NCBI GenBank assembly: GCA_963664945.1
Contig: OY761822.1
Span: 682,001 to 746,000, forward strand
Source: UBA6522 sp963664945
GTDB lineage: Bacteria > Pseudomonadota > Gammaproteobacteria > Steroidobacterales > Rariloculaceae
DNA length: 64,000 bases
Direction: 5' to 3'
Each line of letters opens with the position of its first letter. Positions within the stretch are counted from its first letter, which is position 1. Below, piece by piece: positions 40,056-48,717 of this stretch. The notes under the pieces were generated by a model. It made no database searches. It saw only the letters and a program-made list of their open reading frames with translations, and had not been told where the DNA came from. The position numbers and the translations under genes were made by a program.

Positions 40056-41795
40056 CTAGTAGTCGAGGATAACCCCCTCAAACGGATTGATCCCGGCATG
40101 GAAATTGCCCTGGTCCCGAACCGTGCGCGACTCGCCGTTTTCGTCGTAGTGCACCCAGATCAGCCCATGGGCGTCGCCGTTGCCGGGCATCTCGATCTTG
40201 CGGAGCAGTTCCTTGCTGTCCACGTCGTACACGTAGATCCTGCCCTCGCCGTTGCTGGTGGCCCACATCTCCTTGCCATTGGGCGAGAGCAGAACATGGT
40301 CCAGCTTGTAGGCGCTGTAAAGGGTCTCGGTGGCGTGACCGGTCTGCGTGTCGATGATGGTGATCGTGCGGCCGAGATGGTGCGCCGCTTCGCCCTTGTC
40401 TGCGACCCAGAGCTCGGTTTCATCCGCGTTCAGCGCCCCGCCATAGGGCCCGATGCCGGTGCCGTTGGTCCAGATGACCTCGCCGGTGTCGATATCTACC
40501 TTGGCGGCCACTGAACTGCTCATGATCGGATAGATGTACTCCTTGGCGTTGTCGATGACGGCCCAGTTGGGTCGGTAGCCCGGAATGGGATACTCCGTGA
40601 CGACTTCCCAGGTTTCCGGATCGATCTTGGCGACCCAGAACGGACGCATGGCCAGGAGGTCACCCTGGTAGAGCCTTCTGACGCCCTGCATCCCGGTACC
40701 GCGTCCCGGTGCGTAGCCGGCAGGCTCCATCAGCGCGTAGATGTATTCGTAGTCCTTGTCGGTCCACACGGTGTAGATGTAGCCGCCCATGTCGACGTCC
40801 TTGATGCCGCCGAGGATCTCGTCGGTTTCCGGGTCGTAGAGGAACAGCCCCAGCCCGTCCTGATCGCGCACGAAGACATCGAACAGCACCTTGTCCCTGA
40901 AGACCTGGCCATGATGCAGCCGGGCGCCGATGGTGACCTGCGCTACGGGCTGCAGTGTGAGGGCGTCGAGCTTGAGCATCGTCCAGGCGCCGGCCGGGTC
41001 CGGCGTTCCGTCGGCGGTGGGCTCCCGGGGGCCGACCATGTAGGCGTATTTGCCGTCGGGCGACATGGCCGAGGTGTGCACCACGGCTCTCAGGCTCTCC
41101 GGGATCATGTAGGTCGCAATGATCTCCATGGTCTCGGCATCGCCGACCACGAGCTGATTGCTCGGCGGCGGCGCGTAACCGTCGAACAGCACCGACGGCG
41201 AACTGGTCGTGCCCACGTTCTCGTAGAAGTACGTCTTGCCCGGTTCGGGCGTGAACTTCGGCTCGCCGGGATCCCAGGTCGCCACGGTCCGCGAAGGGTA
41301 CTCGCTCCAGACGCTGCCCTCGATGGACCGCCGCGTCCAGGTCTCCTGGACCGAGGCGAACGTCTCCACCGCCTCCACCTGCAGGTCCCGCGGCGTCTTG
41401 TTGAATTCCGCCTGCTCAGCCTGGTTCGCCCTGACCGAGGCCAGCGCATCGCGCCAACCCTGCACCAGGCCGATATCCGTCGGCAGGCCCGCCAGCGTGC
41501 GCACGTACATGGCGATCGCTTCGAGATCCGTGTCGCTGGGATCCATCTCCGCAACGATCACACCCATCATCGGGTTGTTTTCAAGCTGATCGAAGATGTC
41601 CACCGGCGCGGGGCCGAAGTGCAGCGTTGGCCCCACCAGCCCCTCGGCCGTCTCGCCATGGCACACCCAGCAGCCGATGTCGGCGTGGAAGAGTTCGCCG
41701 CCCCGCGCCACCAGTTCCTCCACCGTCTCCTGGGCGAGGGTGTGCGTGCTGATCAGCAAGCCAATGGACAGGCTTGAAAGGTATCTTCGTTTCAT
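40056..41795 (-). CDS. Cytochrome c with beta-propeller domain, paralogue A
   Basis: A 579-residue periplasmic protein. The signal peptide (SLSIGLLISTHTLAQ) is followed by a small cytochrome c domain with the heme motif C42WVCH and a candidate axial Met in NNPMMGVIVAEMD. From about residue 190 a YncE-like beta-propeller follows (VVGDAETMEIIATYMIPESL, ELWVADKGEAAHHLGRT). An AAGGAG lies 9 bases before the ATG. A close paralogue sits at 45,581-47,317. The layout suggests an electron-transfer dehydrogenase subunit; the substrate is unknown. Confidence 0.85.
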   Translation of the reverse strand: MKRRYLSSLSIGLLISTHTLAQETVEELVARGGELFHADIGCWVCHGETAEGLVGPTLHFGPAPVDIFDQLENNPMMGVIVAEMDPSDTDLEAIAMYVRTLAGLPTDIGLVQGWRDALASVRANQAEQAEFNKTPRDLQVEAVETFASVQETWTRRSIEGSVWSEYPSRTVATWDPGEPKFTPEPGKTYFYENVGTTSSPSVLFDGYAPPPSNQLVVGDAETMEIIATYMIPESLRAVVHTSAMSPDGKYAYMVGPREPTADGTPDPAGAWTMLKLDALTLQPVAQVTIGARLHHGQVFRDKVLFDVFVRDQDGLGLFLYDPETDEILGGIKDVDMGGYIYTVWTDKDYEYIYALMEPAGYAPGRGTGMQGVRRLYQGDLLAMRPFWVAKIDPETWEVVTEYPIPGYRPNWAVIDNAKEYIYPIMSSSVAAKVDIDTGEVIWTNGTGIGPYGGALNADETELWVADKGEAAHHLGRTITIIDTQTGHATETLYSAYKLDHVLLSPNGKEMWATSNGEGRIYVYDVDSKELLRKIEMPGNGDAHGLIWVHYDENGESRTVRDQGNFHAGINPFEGVILDY

Positions 41796-42030
41796 ACCGG
41801 ATAGCTCCTTGTTGGAATCCGACTTCGCTGCTGAGCATGGGCCGGCGCCACGCGGCTTCGACCGGACGGAAAAGTATAGCGCAGGCGTCATGTCGGAGCG
41901 CGTCGGCCACGAGTTGACCACGAACGGAACCCCGACAGGCCCCGTGCCCCCACAGAGAACCCCGCCTACGGCACCATACAGACCGGGATCTCCCGCAAGC
42001 CCCCGTGCCCCCGCGGAGAGTCCCTGCCGA

Positions 42031-42816
42031 TCAGGTCACGAGCACTTCGATCTCGCCGAGCCCCTCGATGCCGACATTGATCACATCGCCGCTGACGACC
42101 AGGCCGATGTTCTCGGGCGTCCCGGTCAGGATGATGTCGCCGGCGGCAAGCTCGTAGTGCTGCGACAGGATCGAAATCCCTTCCTGCACGGACCATCGCT
42201 GCAGCGAAAGGTCCGAATCCTGTCTGAGCTCGCCGTTGACGCTGAGCCAGATCCGGCCATTCACCGCATGGCCGCGGGTCGCGACCGGATGCAGCGGACC
42301 GCAGGGCGCGGAGTTGTCGAAGGACTTGCTGATCGCCCAGGGGCGCGACAGTTGCTGCGCGACCTGCTGCAGATCCTGCCGCGTCATGTCGAGACCGACG
42401 CCGTAGCCGAAGACGTGATCGAGCGCATCGGCAGGGTCGATGTCCTTGCCGCCGCTGTGCAGCGCCACGACCATCTCGCCTTCGTAGCGAAGCGCGCTCG
42501 TCATCGGCGGATACGGGAACCCGTTCCGATAGTCGGTCACGGCGTCGCGCGGCTTGATGAAGAAGAACGGCGGCGTCTCGTCCGGATTGTCGCCGCTCTC
42601 GATCGCGTGGGCCCGGTAGTTGCGGCCGAGACAGTAGACGCGCCGAACCGGAAACCGTTGGCTGGAACCTGCTATTTCCATCGAAACGACATCCGGCGGG
42701 TCGATGACGTACTCCGGGGTCTGTCCCTGCGCATTTGCCGAAACGCCGGCCGCCGTGGCCAGGGCGGCACTTCCGGTCAGAAACCGGCGCCGGCTCGCAT
42801 AATCCGTATCTTTCAT
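42031..42816 (-). CDS. Fumarylacetoacetate hydrolase family protein with Tat signal
   Basis: A 261-residue protein. A twin-arginine signal is present (YASRRRFLTGSAALATAAGV). The FAH fold contains RRVYCLGRNYRAHAIESGD, FFFIKPRDAV, the metal-binding EGEMVVALHSGGKDI, and GDIILTGTPENIGLVVSGD. Export of an FAH enzyme is unusual, since most act in the cytoplasm. It lies 60 bp downstream of the alcohol dehydrogenase gene. FAH enzymes hydrolyse or decarboxylate 1,3-diketo acids. Confidence 0.87.
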   Translation of the reverse strand: MKDTDYASRRRFLTGSAALATAAGVSANAQGQTPEYVIDPPDVVSMEIAGSSQRFPVRRVYCLGRNYRAHAIESGDNPDETPPFFFIKPRDAVTDYRNGFPYPPMTSALRYEGEMVVALHSGGKDIDPADALDHVFGYGVGLDMTRQDLQQVAQQLSRPWAISKSFDNSAPCGPLHPVATRGHAVNGRIWLSVNGELRQDSDLSLQRWSVQEGISILSQHYELAAGDIILTGTPENIGLVVSGDVINVGIEGLGEIEVLVT

Positions 42817-42876
42817 GATTGGGCTTCCTTTCTTTCGGATGTGAATCAATCTGGTCCGCACAAATCGATCTTGATT

Positions 42877-43908
42877 CTACGCGATCCTGAGCGCCGCCCG
42901 GCCCGTCACTTCGCCGTGCTCGACAAGTTCGTGCAGTTCCTCGGCTTCTTCCATCGGCCGGATATCGGTCATGATCGGCCAGACCTCGCCGCGGCTCATG
43001 AGGTCGTAGGTCTCGCGAATCTCCGTCGGCGTCACGTAGCGGCTGCCGAGGATGGCGAGTTCCTTGTGGAGCAGTTCCCTTGCGCTCAGGCTGAACGCCT
43101 CGCCGGCGCCGCCGAGCGTCACCAGCCGACCGCGCTTGCCGAGCGCACGGGCACCCGCCTCGAGCGTGCTCTTCGCGGACACGTAGTCGACGGCTGCGTC
43201 GACGCCCGCGCCGCCCGTCAGCTCCATGAGCGCTTCGACGACGTCCACCGACGACGCATCGACGACCTCGTCGGCCCCGGCATCGCGGCAGGCGTCGAAC
43301 TTCGACGCTTTCGTATCCACCGCGATCACCCGCGCGCCGACCCATCGCGCCATCATGACCTGGTGGATGCCGAGTCCGCCGCCCGCGCCGAACACGGCGA
43401 CGGTCTCGCCCTTGCGGATCCTTGCGTGGCGCAGCACCTTGTAAGGCGTCGCGAGCGCGTCCATCGCGACGCCCACATGCGCGGGCTGCCCCTGCCAGTC
43501 GAGCCCTTCCGGCAAGCGGATGAAGTTCCGCTCGGGCAGCTTGATGTACTCGGCATAACCGCCGTCGATCTCGCGGCCGACGAAACCGCCGAAGTTGTCG
43601 CACAGCGGCTGGAAGTCCTCGACGCACATCCGGCAGTGGCCGCAGTTGAGATAGAAGTACGACGTGACGATGTTGCCGATTTCCAGCGACTTGACACCGG
43701 CGCCCGCCTCGACGATCTCCGCGCAGATCTCGTGGCCGATGATGCGCGGAAACACGGCCGGCACGCGGCCGGCCTTGAAGTGCTGAATCGTGAGCCCGGA
43801 ACCGCAGGCAAAGACCTTGGCGACGGCCTCGCCCGGCCCCGCAACGGGGTCGGGCACCTCGGTCAGATCGAATGGCGTGTTTGGCGCGTGCAGGACGAGT
43901 GCTTTCAT
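42877..43908 (-). CDS. Zinc-dependent alcohol dehydrogenase (MDR superfamily)
   Basis: A 343-residue medium-chain dehydrogenase. The catalytic-zinc GHE box appears as RIIGHEICAEIVEAG. Four structural-zinc cysteines occur in NCGHCRMCVEDFQPLC. The Rossmann loop is VAVFGAGGGLGIHQ. NAD is favoured by VIAVDTKASKF with Asp after the second strand. It is co-directional with the FAH gene, suggesting a shared substrate pathway. A three-copy 12-bp tandem repeat lies just upstream (43,945-43,980). Confidence 0.9.
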   Translation of the reverse strand: MKALVLHAPNTPFDLTEVPDPVAGPGEAVAKVFACGSGLTIQHFKAGRVPAVFPRIIGHEICAEIVEAGAGVKSLEIGNIVTSYFYLNCGHCRMCVEDFQPLCDNFGGFVGREIDGGYAEYIKLPERNFIRLPEGLDWQGQPAHVGVAMDALATPYKVLRHARIRKGETVAVFGAGGGLGIHQVMMARWVGARVIAVDTKASKFDACRDAGADEVVDASSVDVVEALMELTGGAGVDAAVDYVSAKSTLEAGARALGKRGRLVTLGGAGEAFSLSARELLHKELAILGSRYVTPTEIRETYDLMSRGEVWPIMTDIRPMEEAEELHELVEHGEVTGRAALRIA

Positions 43909-43944
43909 GGCCCGTCCGTCGACCGGCAGTCCTTGGCCTGGCGG

Positions 43945-43980
43945 ACTTCCGCCCCGACTTCCGCCCCGACTTCCGCCCCT
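43945..43980. repeat. 12-bp tandem repeat, three copies
   Basis: ACTTCCGCCCCG repeats three times (last copy ending CCCCT). It lies in the 94-bp gap between the acyl-CoA dehydrogenase stop and the alcohol dehydrogenase start, on the shared transcript. Copy number may vary by slippage. Confidence 0.85.
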
Positions 43981-44002
43981 TGCAGGAGAATTCTTGCCAT
44001 TT

Positions 44003-45181
44003 CTAGAAGATCATCTGCGCGGCTTTGAGCAGCAGGGTCCGATTGACGCCGTCGGAGTGCAGGAACGCTGCGACGTCGCGCACGAGTTTCTCGATTCCGG
44101 TTTCTTTCATGTATCCCGAACCGCCGTGCAGCTCAGCCGCCCGGGTCACGACTTTCCACGCCGCCTTTGACGCAAACACTTTCGGGAACGCAGACAGCGC
44201 CGGGTCCCAGCCGATCCCGCGGTTATCGGCCATCCAGGTAGCCTTGCGCACATAGGTGCGCGCAACATCAAGCAACATGTGCATTTCGGCCAGCTCTGCC
44301 CTGATGCCATCGTGCTCGATCAGCGGCTTGCCGCCCTGCACCCGCTTGCGGCACCGTTCCAGCGCGCGCTCGTATGCGTTGGTAGCGGCGCCGAGCACGC
44401 TCGCCGCCGCGTAGGCGTTCGACGCGGGGAAGAAATCGACGAGCACTTGGAAACCGTTGCCGACCTTGCCGACGACCTGCCCGTCGGGCACGAAGCAGTC
44501 CTTGAAGATGAGCTCCGCGTTGTTCGCGAGGCGCTCGCCCATCTTGTCGTGCACGCGGCCGATCTTGAAACCATCGAGCTCGCGATCAATGACGAAGCAG
44601 GTCGAGCCGTCGAAGAGCGACGTGTCCGTGCCGGTCTGCGCGAACAACAGATAGACGCCGGCGCGGTTGCCGTTGGAGATGAAATGCTTCATGCCGTTGA
44701 TGCGCCAACCGCCGTCGACCTTCTCGGCCCTCGTGTGAAACGGCGCGTCCTGGCGGATGAAGTAGTTTGAGCCGGTCTCGGGCTCGCTGATGCCGATCGC
44801 GAGCACGCCGCGCGGGTCGTCGCGGAAGATCGGGATGAACTTCTCCCGCTGCTCGCGCGTCAGCGCCGACTGGAGGATCTGCGCGATCTTCAGCGTTTGC
44901 GCCATGACGACCGAGACGCCCATGTCCGCCTTGGCAAGTTCCTCGATAATCATCGCAGTCGTCACGGAGTCCGCGCCGTTGCCGCCCCAGTCTTCCGACA
45001 GCGTCATCGTGCGCAACCCGAACTCGTCGGCCTTCTCGACGATCTCCCAGGAGAAGCTCTCTTCCGGGTCGGCACAAGCGTCGAGCCCGGCGGCGACCGG
45101 CGCAACAACCTCTGCATTGAAGCGGCGAACTGTGTCGAGCACGGCGGCCTGCTGCTTGTCGATGACGAAAGGTTCGGACAT
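44003..45181 (-). CDS. Acyl-CoA dehydrogenase family protein
   Basis: A 392-residue flavoprotein starting MSEPFVIDKQQ. It has the family helical and beta domains: EDWGGNGADSVTTAMIIEEL, AIGISEPETGSNYF (FAD-binding AxSEPxxGSD-like) and HGGSGYMKETGIEKLVRDV near the C-terminus. The catalytic base position aligns near the latter. An in-frame extension to 45,223 adds a non-conserved N-terminus. It heads the small operon with the alcohol dehydrogenase and FAH genes, an arrangement for oxidising a carboxylic acid or alcohol. Confidence 0.9.
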   Translation of the reverse strand: MSEPFVIDKQQAAVLDTVRRFNAEVVAPVAAGLDACADPEESFSWEIVEKADEFGLRTMTLSEDWGGNGADSVTTAMIIEELAKADMGVSVVMAQTLKIAQILQSALTREQREKFIPIFRDDPRGVLAIGISEPETGSNYFIRQDAPFHTRAEKVDGGWRINGMKHFISNGNRAGVYLLFAQTGTDTSLFDGSTCFVIDRELDGFKIGRVHDKMGERLANNAELIFKDCFVPDGQVVGKVGNGFQVLVDFFPASNAYAAASVLGAATNAYERALERCRKRVQGGKPLIEHDGIRAELAEMHMLLDVARTYVRKATWMADNRGIGWDPALSAFPKVFASKAAWKVVTRAAELHGGSGYMKETGIEKLVRDVAAFLHSDGVNRTLLLKAAQMIF

Positions 45182-45299
45182 GGCGTTGCCCTGATTGTGC
45201 TGGCCGCCGGAAAGGTAGCACATTCGCTTTTGGCGGCGGCCGGCCGGCCGCAGAAGGATCGCGATGAGGATGTCGCCGCGGCCGAAGCAGATCTCGTCG

Positions 45300-45563
45300 A
45301 ACGAGCACTGTTTCGGCTACGGCGATGCGCGCGGCCGCTGGGAGGGGGGCACGCTGGTTGTCGACGTCACGAACTTCACCGAGAACACAGCAATTCCCGC
45401 TAACGACGCTCGCTCATCCGTCCTGGCCCGAATAAACGGCGAAATTCGCCATTGGGGCGTGATCCTGGAGGCGATTGTCGGGTCTCTCGGCGCCTGGCGG
45501 GAATTGCTGCCGAGAACACGAACTTCCGCAGCCCACGCGAGAATCTGCATCTGGTCGAGCGAA
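45300..45563 (+). pseudogene. DUF6152-linked family remnant interrupted by the MITE
   Basis: Plus-strand remnant reading NEHCFGYGDARGRWEGGTLV and VDVTNFTENT before the MITE. After it, in frame once the 122-bp element and one 9-bp repeat are removed, it reads NFRSPRENLHLVERKP. The same signature occurs in the intact gene at 50,482-51,495 (EEHTQFGFSRGRWEGATLVV, then ISLVERF). Both ends of the original gene are missing, so it was already a fragment. Confidence 0.75.
45389..45510. mobile_element. 122-bp MITE-like element, copy 2
   Basis: Same element as at 10,647-10,768, differing at three positions. The 12-bp terminal inverted repeats are intact. Perfect 9-bp direct repeats CGAGAACAC lie at 45,380-45,388 and 45,511-45,519. 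It lies in a gene remnant whose reading frame is restored by removing element plus one repeat, so this is a true insertion with target duplication. Confidence 0.9.
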
Positions 45564-45580
45564 AGCCCGGCAATATCGGA

Positions 45581-47317
45581 TCAGAAGTTCAGCGCATTCC
45601 CCAGGACGGGATTGATCCCGCCGTGGAAGTTGCCCTGGTCGCGGACCACACGCGGTTCGCCGTTCTCGTCGTAGTGCACCCACACCAGCCCGTGCGCGTC
45701 GCCGTTGCCGGGCATGTCGATGATGTTCGTCAGTTCCCTGGACTCGGCATCGTAGACGTAGATGCGCCCCTCGCCGTTGCTGGTGGCCCACATCTCCGTG
45801 CCGGTGGGGTCAAGCAGCACATGGTCCACCTTGTAGGCGCCGTAGAGCGTTTCCGTCGCGTGCCCGGTCTGGGTATCGATGATGGTGATGGTTCGGCCCA
45901 GGTGGTGGGCGCCCTCGCCCTTGTCCGCGACCCAGAGTTCGGTCTCGTCGATATTCAGCGATGCGCCGTAGGGACCGATGCCGGTGCCGTTGGTCCAGAC
46001 AACCTCGCCCGATTCAATATTGATCTTGGCGGCGTTGGAGAGCGAGTTGACGACGTACATGTTCTCCTTGGCCGAATCCACGACCAGCCAGTTGGGCCGG
46101 TAGCCGGGGATGGGGTATTCGCGCAGCACCTCCCAGTTGTCCGGGTCGATCTGGGCGATCCAGAACGGGCGCAAGGCCGTGAACCGGCCCTGGTACATGC
46201 TCACGGCGGCGAACATCCCGGTGGCGCGGCCCGGCGCGTAACCGGCGGGCTCGACCAGCGCGTAGATATATTCGTAGTCCTGGTCGGCCCAAGCCGTGTA
46301 GGCAAAACCTCCCAGGTCAACATCGCGGACACCACCCACGATCTCGTCGGTTTCCGGGTCCAGCAGGAAGACGCCGAGTCCATCGGGGTCGCGGGCGAAC
46401 ATGTCGATGAGCACGTAGTCCTTGAACGCCTGCGCATGATGTATCCGCCCGCCAATGGTGAACTGCTTGATCGGTTGCAGCGTGAGGGCGTCCGCCTTGA
46501 TCAACGTCGCCGAAGAATTCACCGTGGGCACGTCGTCGGCCTGTCCCGGCCTCGCGCCCACGATATAGACGTAGCGGCCGTCGGGGGACATGACCGTGCC
46601 GTGGACCGTGGCGCGCAGGCTCTCCGGCAGCATGTAGCCGGCAATGATTTCCTTGGTCTCGGCATCGCCGACCACGATCTGGTTGCTGGGCGGCGGCACG
46701 TAGCCGTCGTACAGCACCGATGGGGAACTGGTCGTACCCACGTTCTCGTAGAAATACGTCTTGCCGGGCTCGGGCGTGAACTTGGGCTCGCCGGGATCGA
46801 ACGTGGCGATGACCTCGGTCTGGTAGTGGCTCGTGAGATTGCCTTCCGCGGCCCGTCGCGTCCAGGTTTCCTGCACCGAGGCAAACGTCTCGATGGCCTC
46901 CACCTGCAGATCCCGCGGCGTCTTCATGAATTCCGCCTGCTGCACCTGGTTCGCCTTGACCACGGCCAGGGCCGTACGCCAGTCGTCCACCAGGCCGATA
47001 TCCAGCGGCAGGTCGGCCAGCGTGCGAATGTACATGGCGATCGCCTCGAGATCCGCGTCGCTGGGGTCCATCTCCGAGACGATCACGCCCATCATCGGAT
47101 TGCTTTCCAACTGGTCGAATATATCGACCGGAGTCGGCCCGAAGTGCAGCGTGGGGCCGACGAGTCCCTGGGCGTTCTCGCCATGGCATACGTGGCAGCC
47201 GATGTCCGAATTGAACAGTTCCCCGCCACGGGCCACCAACTGCTCCACTGACTGGGCCGACGCGGCCCCGCCCAACAACAAACCGATGACAATTCCCGGA
47301 AGGTAGTTACGTGCCAT
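45581..47317 (-). CDS. Cytochrome c with beta-propeller domain, paralogue B
   Basis: A 578-residue periplasmic protein, paralogue of the 40,056-41,795 gene and collinear with it. The signal peptide (GIVIGLLLGGAASAQ) is followed by the heme motif C41HVCH and ESNPMMGVIVSEMDPSD. The propeller runs from about residue 190 (VVGDAETKEIIAGYMLPESL, ELWVADKGEGAHHLGRT). A GAGGAG lies about 9 bases before the ATG. The two copies flank the dehydrogenase/FAH cassette in the same orientation, suggesting duplication with the cassette between them. Confidence 0.85.
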   Translation of the reverse strand: MARNYLPGIVIGLLLGGAASAQSVEQLVARGGELFNSDIGCHVCHGENAQGLVGPTLHFGPTPVDIFDQLESNPMMGVIVSEMDPSDADLEAIAMYIRTLADLPLDIGLVDDWRTALAVVKANQVQQAEFMKTPRDLQVEAIETFASVQETWTRRAAEGNLTSHYQTEVIATFDPGEPKFTPEPGKTYFYENVGTTSSPSVLYDGYVPPPSNQIVVGDAETKEIIAGYMLPESLRATVHGTVMSPDGRYVYIVGARPGQADDVPTVNSSATLIKADALTLQPIKQFTIGGRIHHAQAFKDYVLIDMFARDPDGLGVFLLDPETDEIVGGVRDVDLGGFAYTAWADQDYEYIYALVEPAGYAPGRATGMFAAVSMYQGRFTALRPFWIAQIDPDNWEVLREYPIPGYRPNWLVVDSAKENMYVVNSLSNAAKINIESGEVVWTNGTGIGPYGASLNIDETELWVADKGEGAHHLGRTITIIDTQTGHATETLYGAYKVDHVLLDPTGTEMWATSNGEGRIYVYDAESRELTNIIDMPGNGDAHGLVWVHYDENGEPRVVRDQGNFHGGINPVLGNALNF

Positions 47318-47498
47318 GCCCGTTGACTCCTCGTCTGCGTTCCGCTCGGTGGCCCCCGCCCAGCGGCGAAGGGGCAAAGATTATAGCTCAAGCCTCCGCT
47401 CGTCCTTGACAAATCATTATGCTTGGAAGATTGAGTCGGAAGGCGCTCGAAAATAATATCGACACGACCTTTTTTCGCGTGGCTGCGACGGGGGATGC

Positions 47499-48641
47499 AT
47501 GCTTTCAATTCAGCACAGGACCTCGGACAGCACGGAGCGCCGCCGCCGAAACGTCTGGTTCCGAGCCGCGGGCTGGCTGCTCGTGGCAGCGAGTTTCGAA
47601 GCCGTCCACGCCCAGTCGCCGGACCTGTATTTCGAAGGCGTGCTTCTGGTCGAGCCGGCTCCGCCCGCCGAAGTGGTCGTGCCTATCGCTGCGGGCAACG
47701 CCATGGGTGGCGGCCAGAACGCCATGGGAATGGGTGGAGGCGGCGGGCAGGGCGCCACAGGTGGAGGCGCCGGCGGTCAGGGCGCCATGGGCGGCGCCGG
47801 GCAGGGCGCCACAGGTGGAGTCGCCGGGCAGGGCGGCATGGGTGGAGGCGCGGCCGCGTCGGACGAGCCCGTCCCGGTGCAGTTCTTCATGCCCGCGGAG
47901 CGGCGCTCCGAAGTGGCCCTCGTGATGATTCCCGGCGGCGGCCTGCCATCGTGGAGTTACACAACCACTCCGGACGGCCGCGACGGCTGGGCGCAACAGT
48001 TCGCCATTGCCGGCGTCGCTGTCTATCTGATGAATCCGCCGGCCGGATTCCGGGAGGAACTCGGGCGTTGGAACAGGGAGGCGGTCTGGCCGCTTTGGGG
48101 CATGGGGCCGGAGTTCGGGACTCCCTACGCCGACGGCAAACACCCGGTCGAGGCCATCGACAATCTCCACGCCTCCTTCTACATCACCCGGGCGCCCGGC
48201 GGCGCGGCCCACCTGCGCTCGCTGCTGGACGAAATCGGCCCGGCGGTGGTGCTCGCCCATTCCGCCGGCGGCGCGGCCATGTTCTTGGCGGCCCGGGCGC
48301 TGCGTCCCAACCTGCGCGGAACCATCGCCGTTGAGACCACCAATTGCCCCACCGACGAAGCCGCGCTGAACACCATCTATATCGAAGGAGACCGGGCTTT
48401 CCTCAGTCTCTGGGGCGACAACCTCGATCGGGGCGCGCCGAGCATGCTGACGCGCTATGCATCGTGCCGGCAGGCGAGTGAAATCATCTCGGCCGCAAGA
48501 GGCCGCGCGCAGACCATCCACCTGCCCGAGGACCGCGGTATCGCCGGCAACACACACCTGATGATGCAGGACACGAACAATATCGAGATCGGCGAAATGA
48601 TCCTTGAATGGCTTCGTGCGGAATTCGGCGGTTCCGGTTAG
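47499..48641 (+). CDS. Exported alpha/beta hydrolase with Gly-rich repeat linker
   Basis: A 380-residue protein. The N-terminal signal-like helix (FRAAGWLLVAASFEAVHAQ) is followed by a low-complexity Gly/Ala/Met/Gln segment at about residues 67-120 (GQGATGGGAGGQGAMGGAGQ). It is encoded by imperfect tandem repeats. The catalytic alpha/beta-hydrolase domain follows, with the nucleophile elbow VVLAHSAGGAAMF (Ser near 245) and a C-terminal His (GIAGNTHLMMQD). The repeat linker is unusual for the family. It is divergent from the cytochrome gene, with 181 bp between. Confidence 0.8.
   Translation: MLSIQHRTSDSTERRRRNVWFRAAGWLLVAASFEAVHAQSPDLYFEGVLLVEPAPPAEVVVPIAAGNAMGGGQNAMGMGGGGGQGATGGGAGGQGAMGGAGQGATGGVAGQGGMGGGAAASDEPVPVQFFMPAERRSEVALVMIPGGGLPSWSYTTTPDGRDGWAQQFAIAGVAVYLMNPPAGFREELGRWNREAVWPLWGMGPEFGTPYADGKHPVEAIDNLHASFYITRAPGGAAHLRSLLDEIGPAVVLAHSAGGAAMFLAARALRPNLRGTIAVETTNCPTDEAALNTIYIEGDRAFLSLWGDNLDRGAPSMLTRYASCRQASEIISAARGRAQTIHLPEDRGIAGNTHLMMQDTNNIEIGEMILEWLRAEFGGSG
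47690..47860. repeat. Gly-rich coding tandem repeats
   Basis: Imperfect repeats of roughly 20-40 bp built on GGCGGGCAGGGCGCCA and CAGGTGGAGGC encode the Gly/Ala/Gln/Met linker of the alpha/beta hydrolase. Length is probably variable between strains. Confidence 0.7.
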
Positions 48642-48717
48642 CGCTGTCCCGGACCGGGTCGCAAGTCCCGGAGAACGCGCCCCCCGATCGCACGAAAGGG
48701 CCCTGACCCACGGGCTG

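Noticed and set aside
41596..44028. 810-codon open frame on the plus strand
   Set aside because: Antisense to paralogue A, the FAH gene and the alcohol dehydrogenase gene, all of which have clear motifs. Its Arg/His/Asp-rich translation has no domain pattern; long antisense frames are common at high GC.
45452..47251. 599-codon open frame on the plus strand
   Set aside because: Exact antisense of the cytochrome c/beta-propeller paralogue B. The sense gene has a signal peptide, heme motif and ribosome site.
47505..48557. 350-codon open frame on the minus strand
   Set aside because: Antisense of the alpha/beta hydrolase gene, which has a nucleophile elbow and signal peptide.
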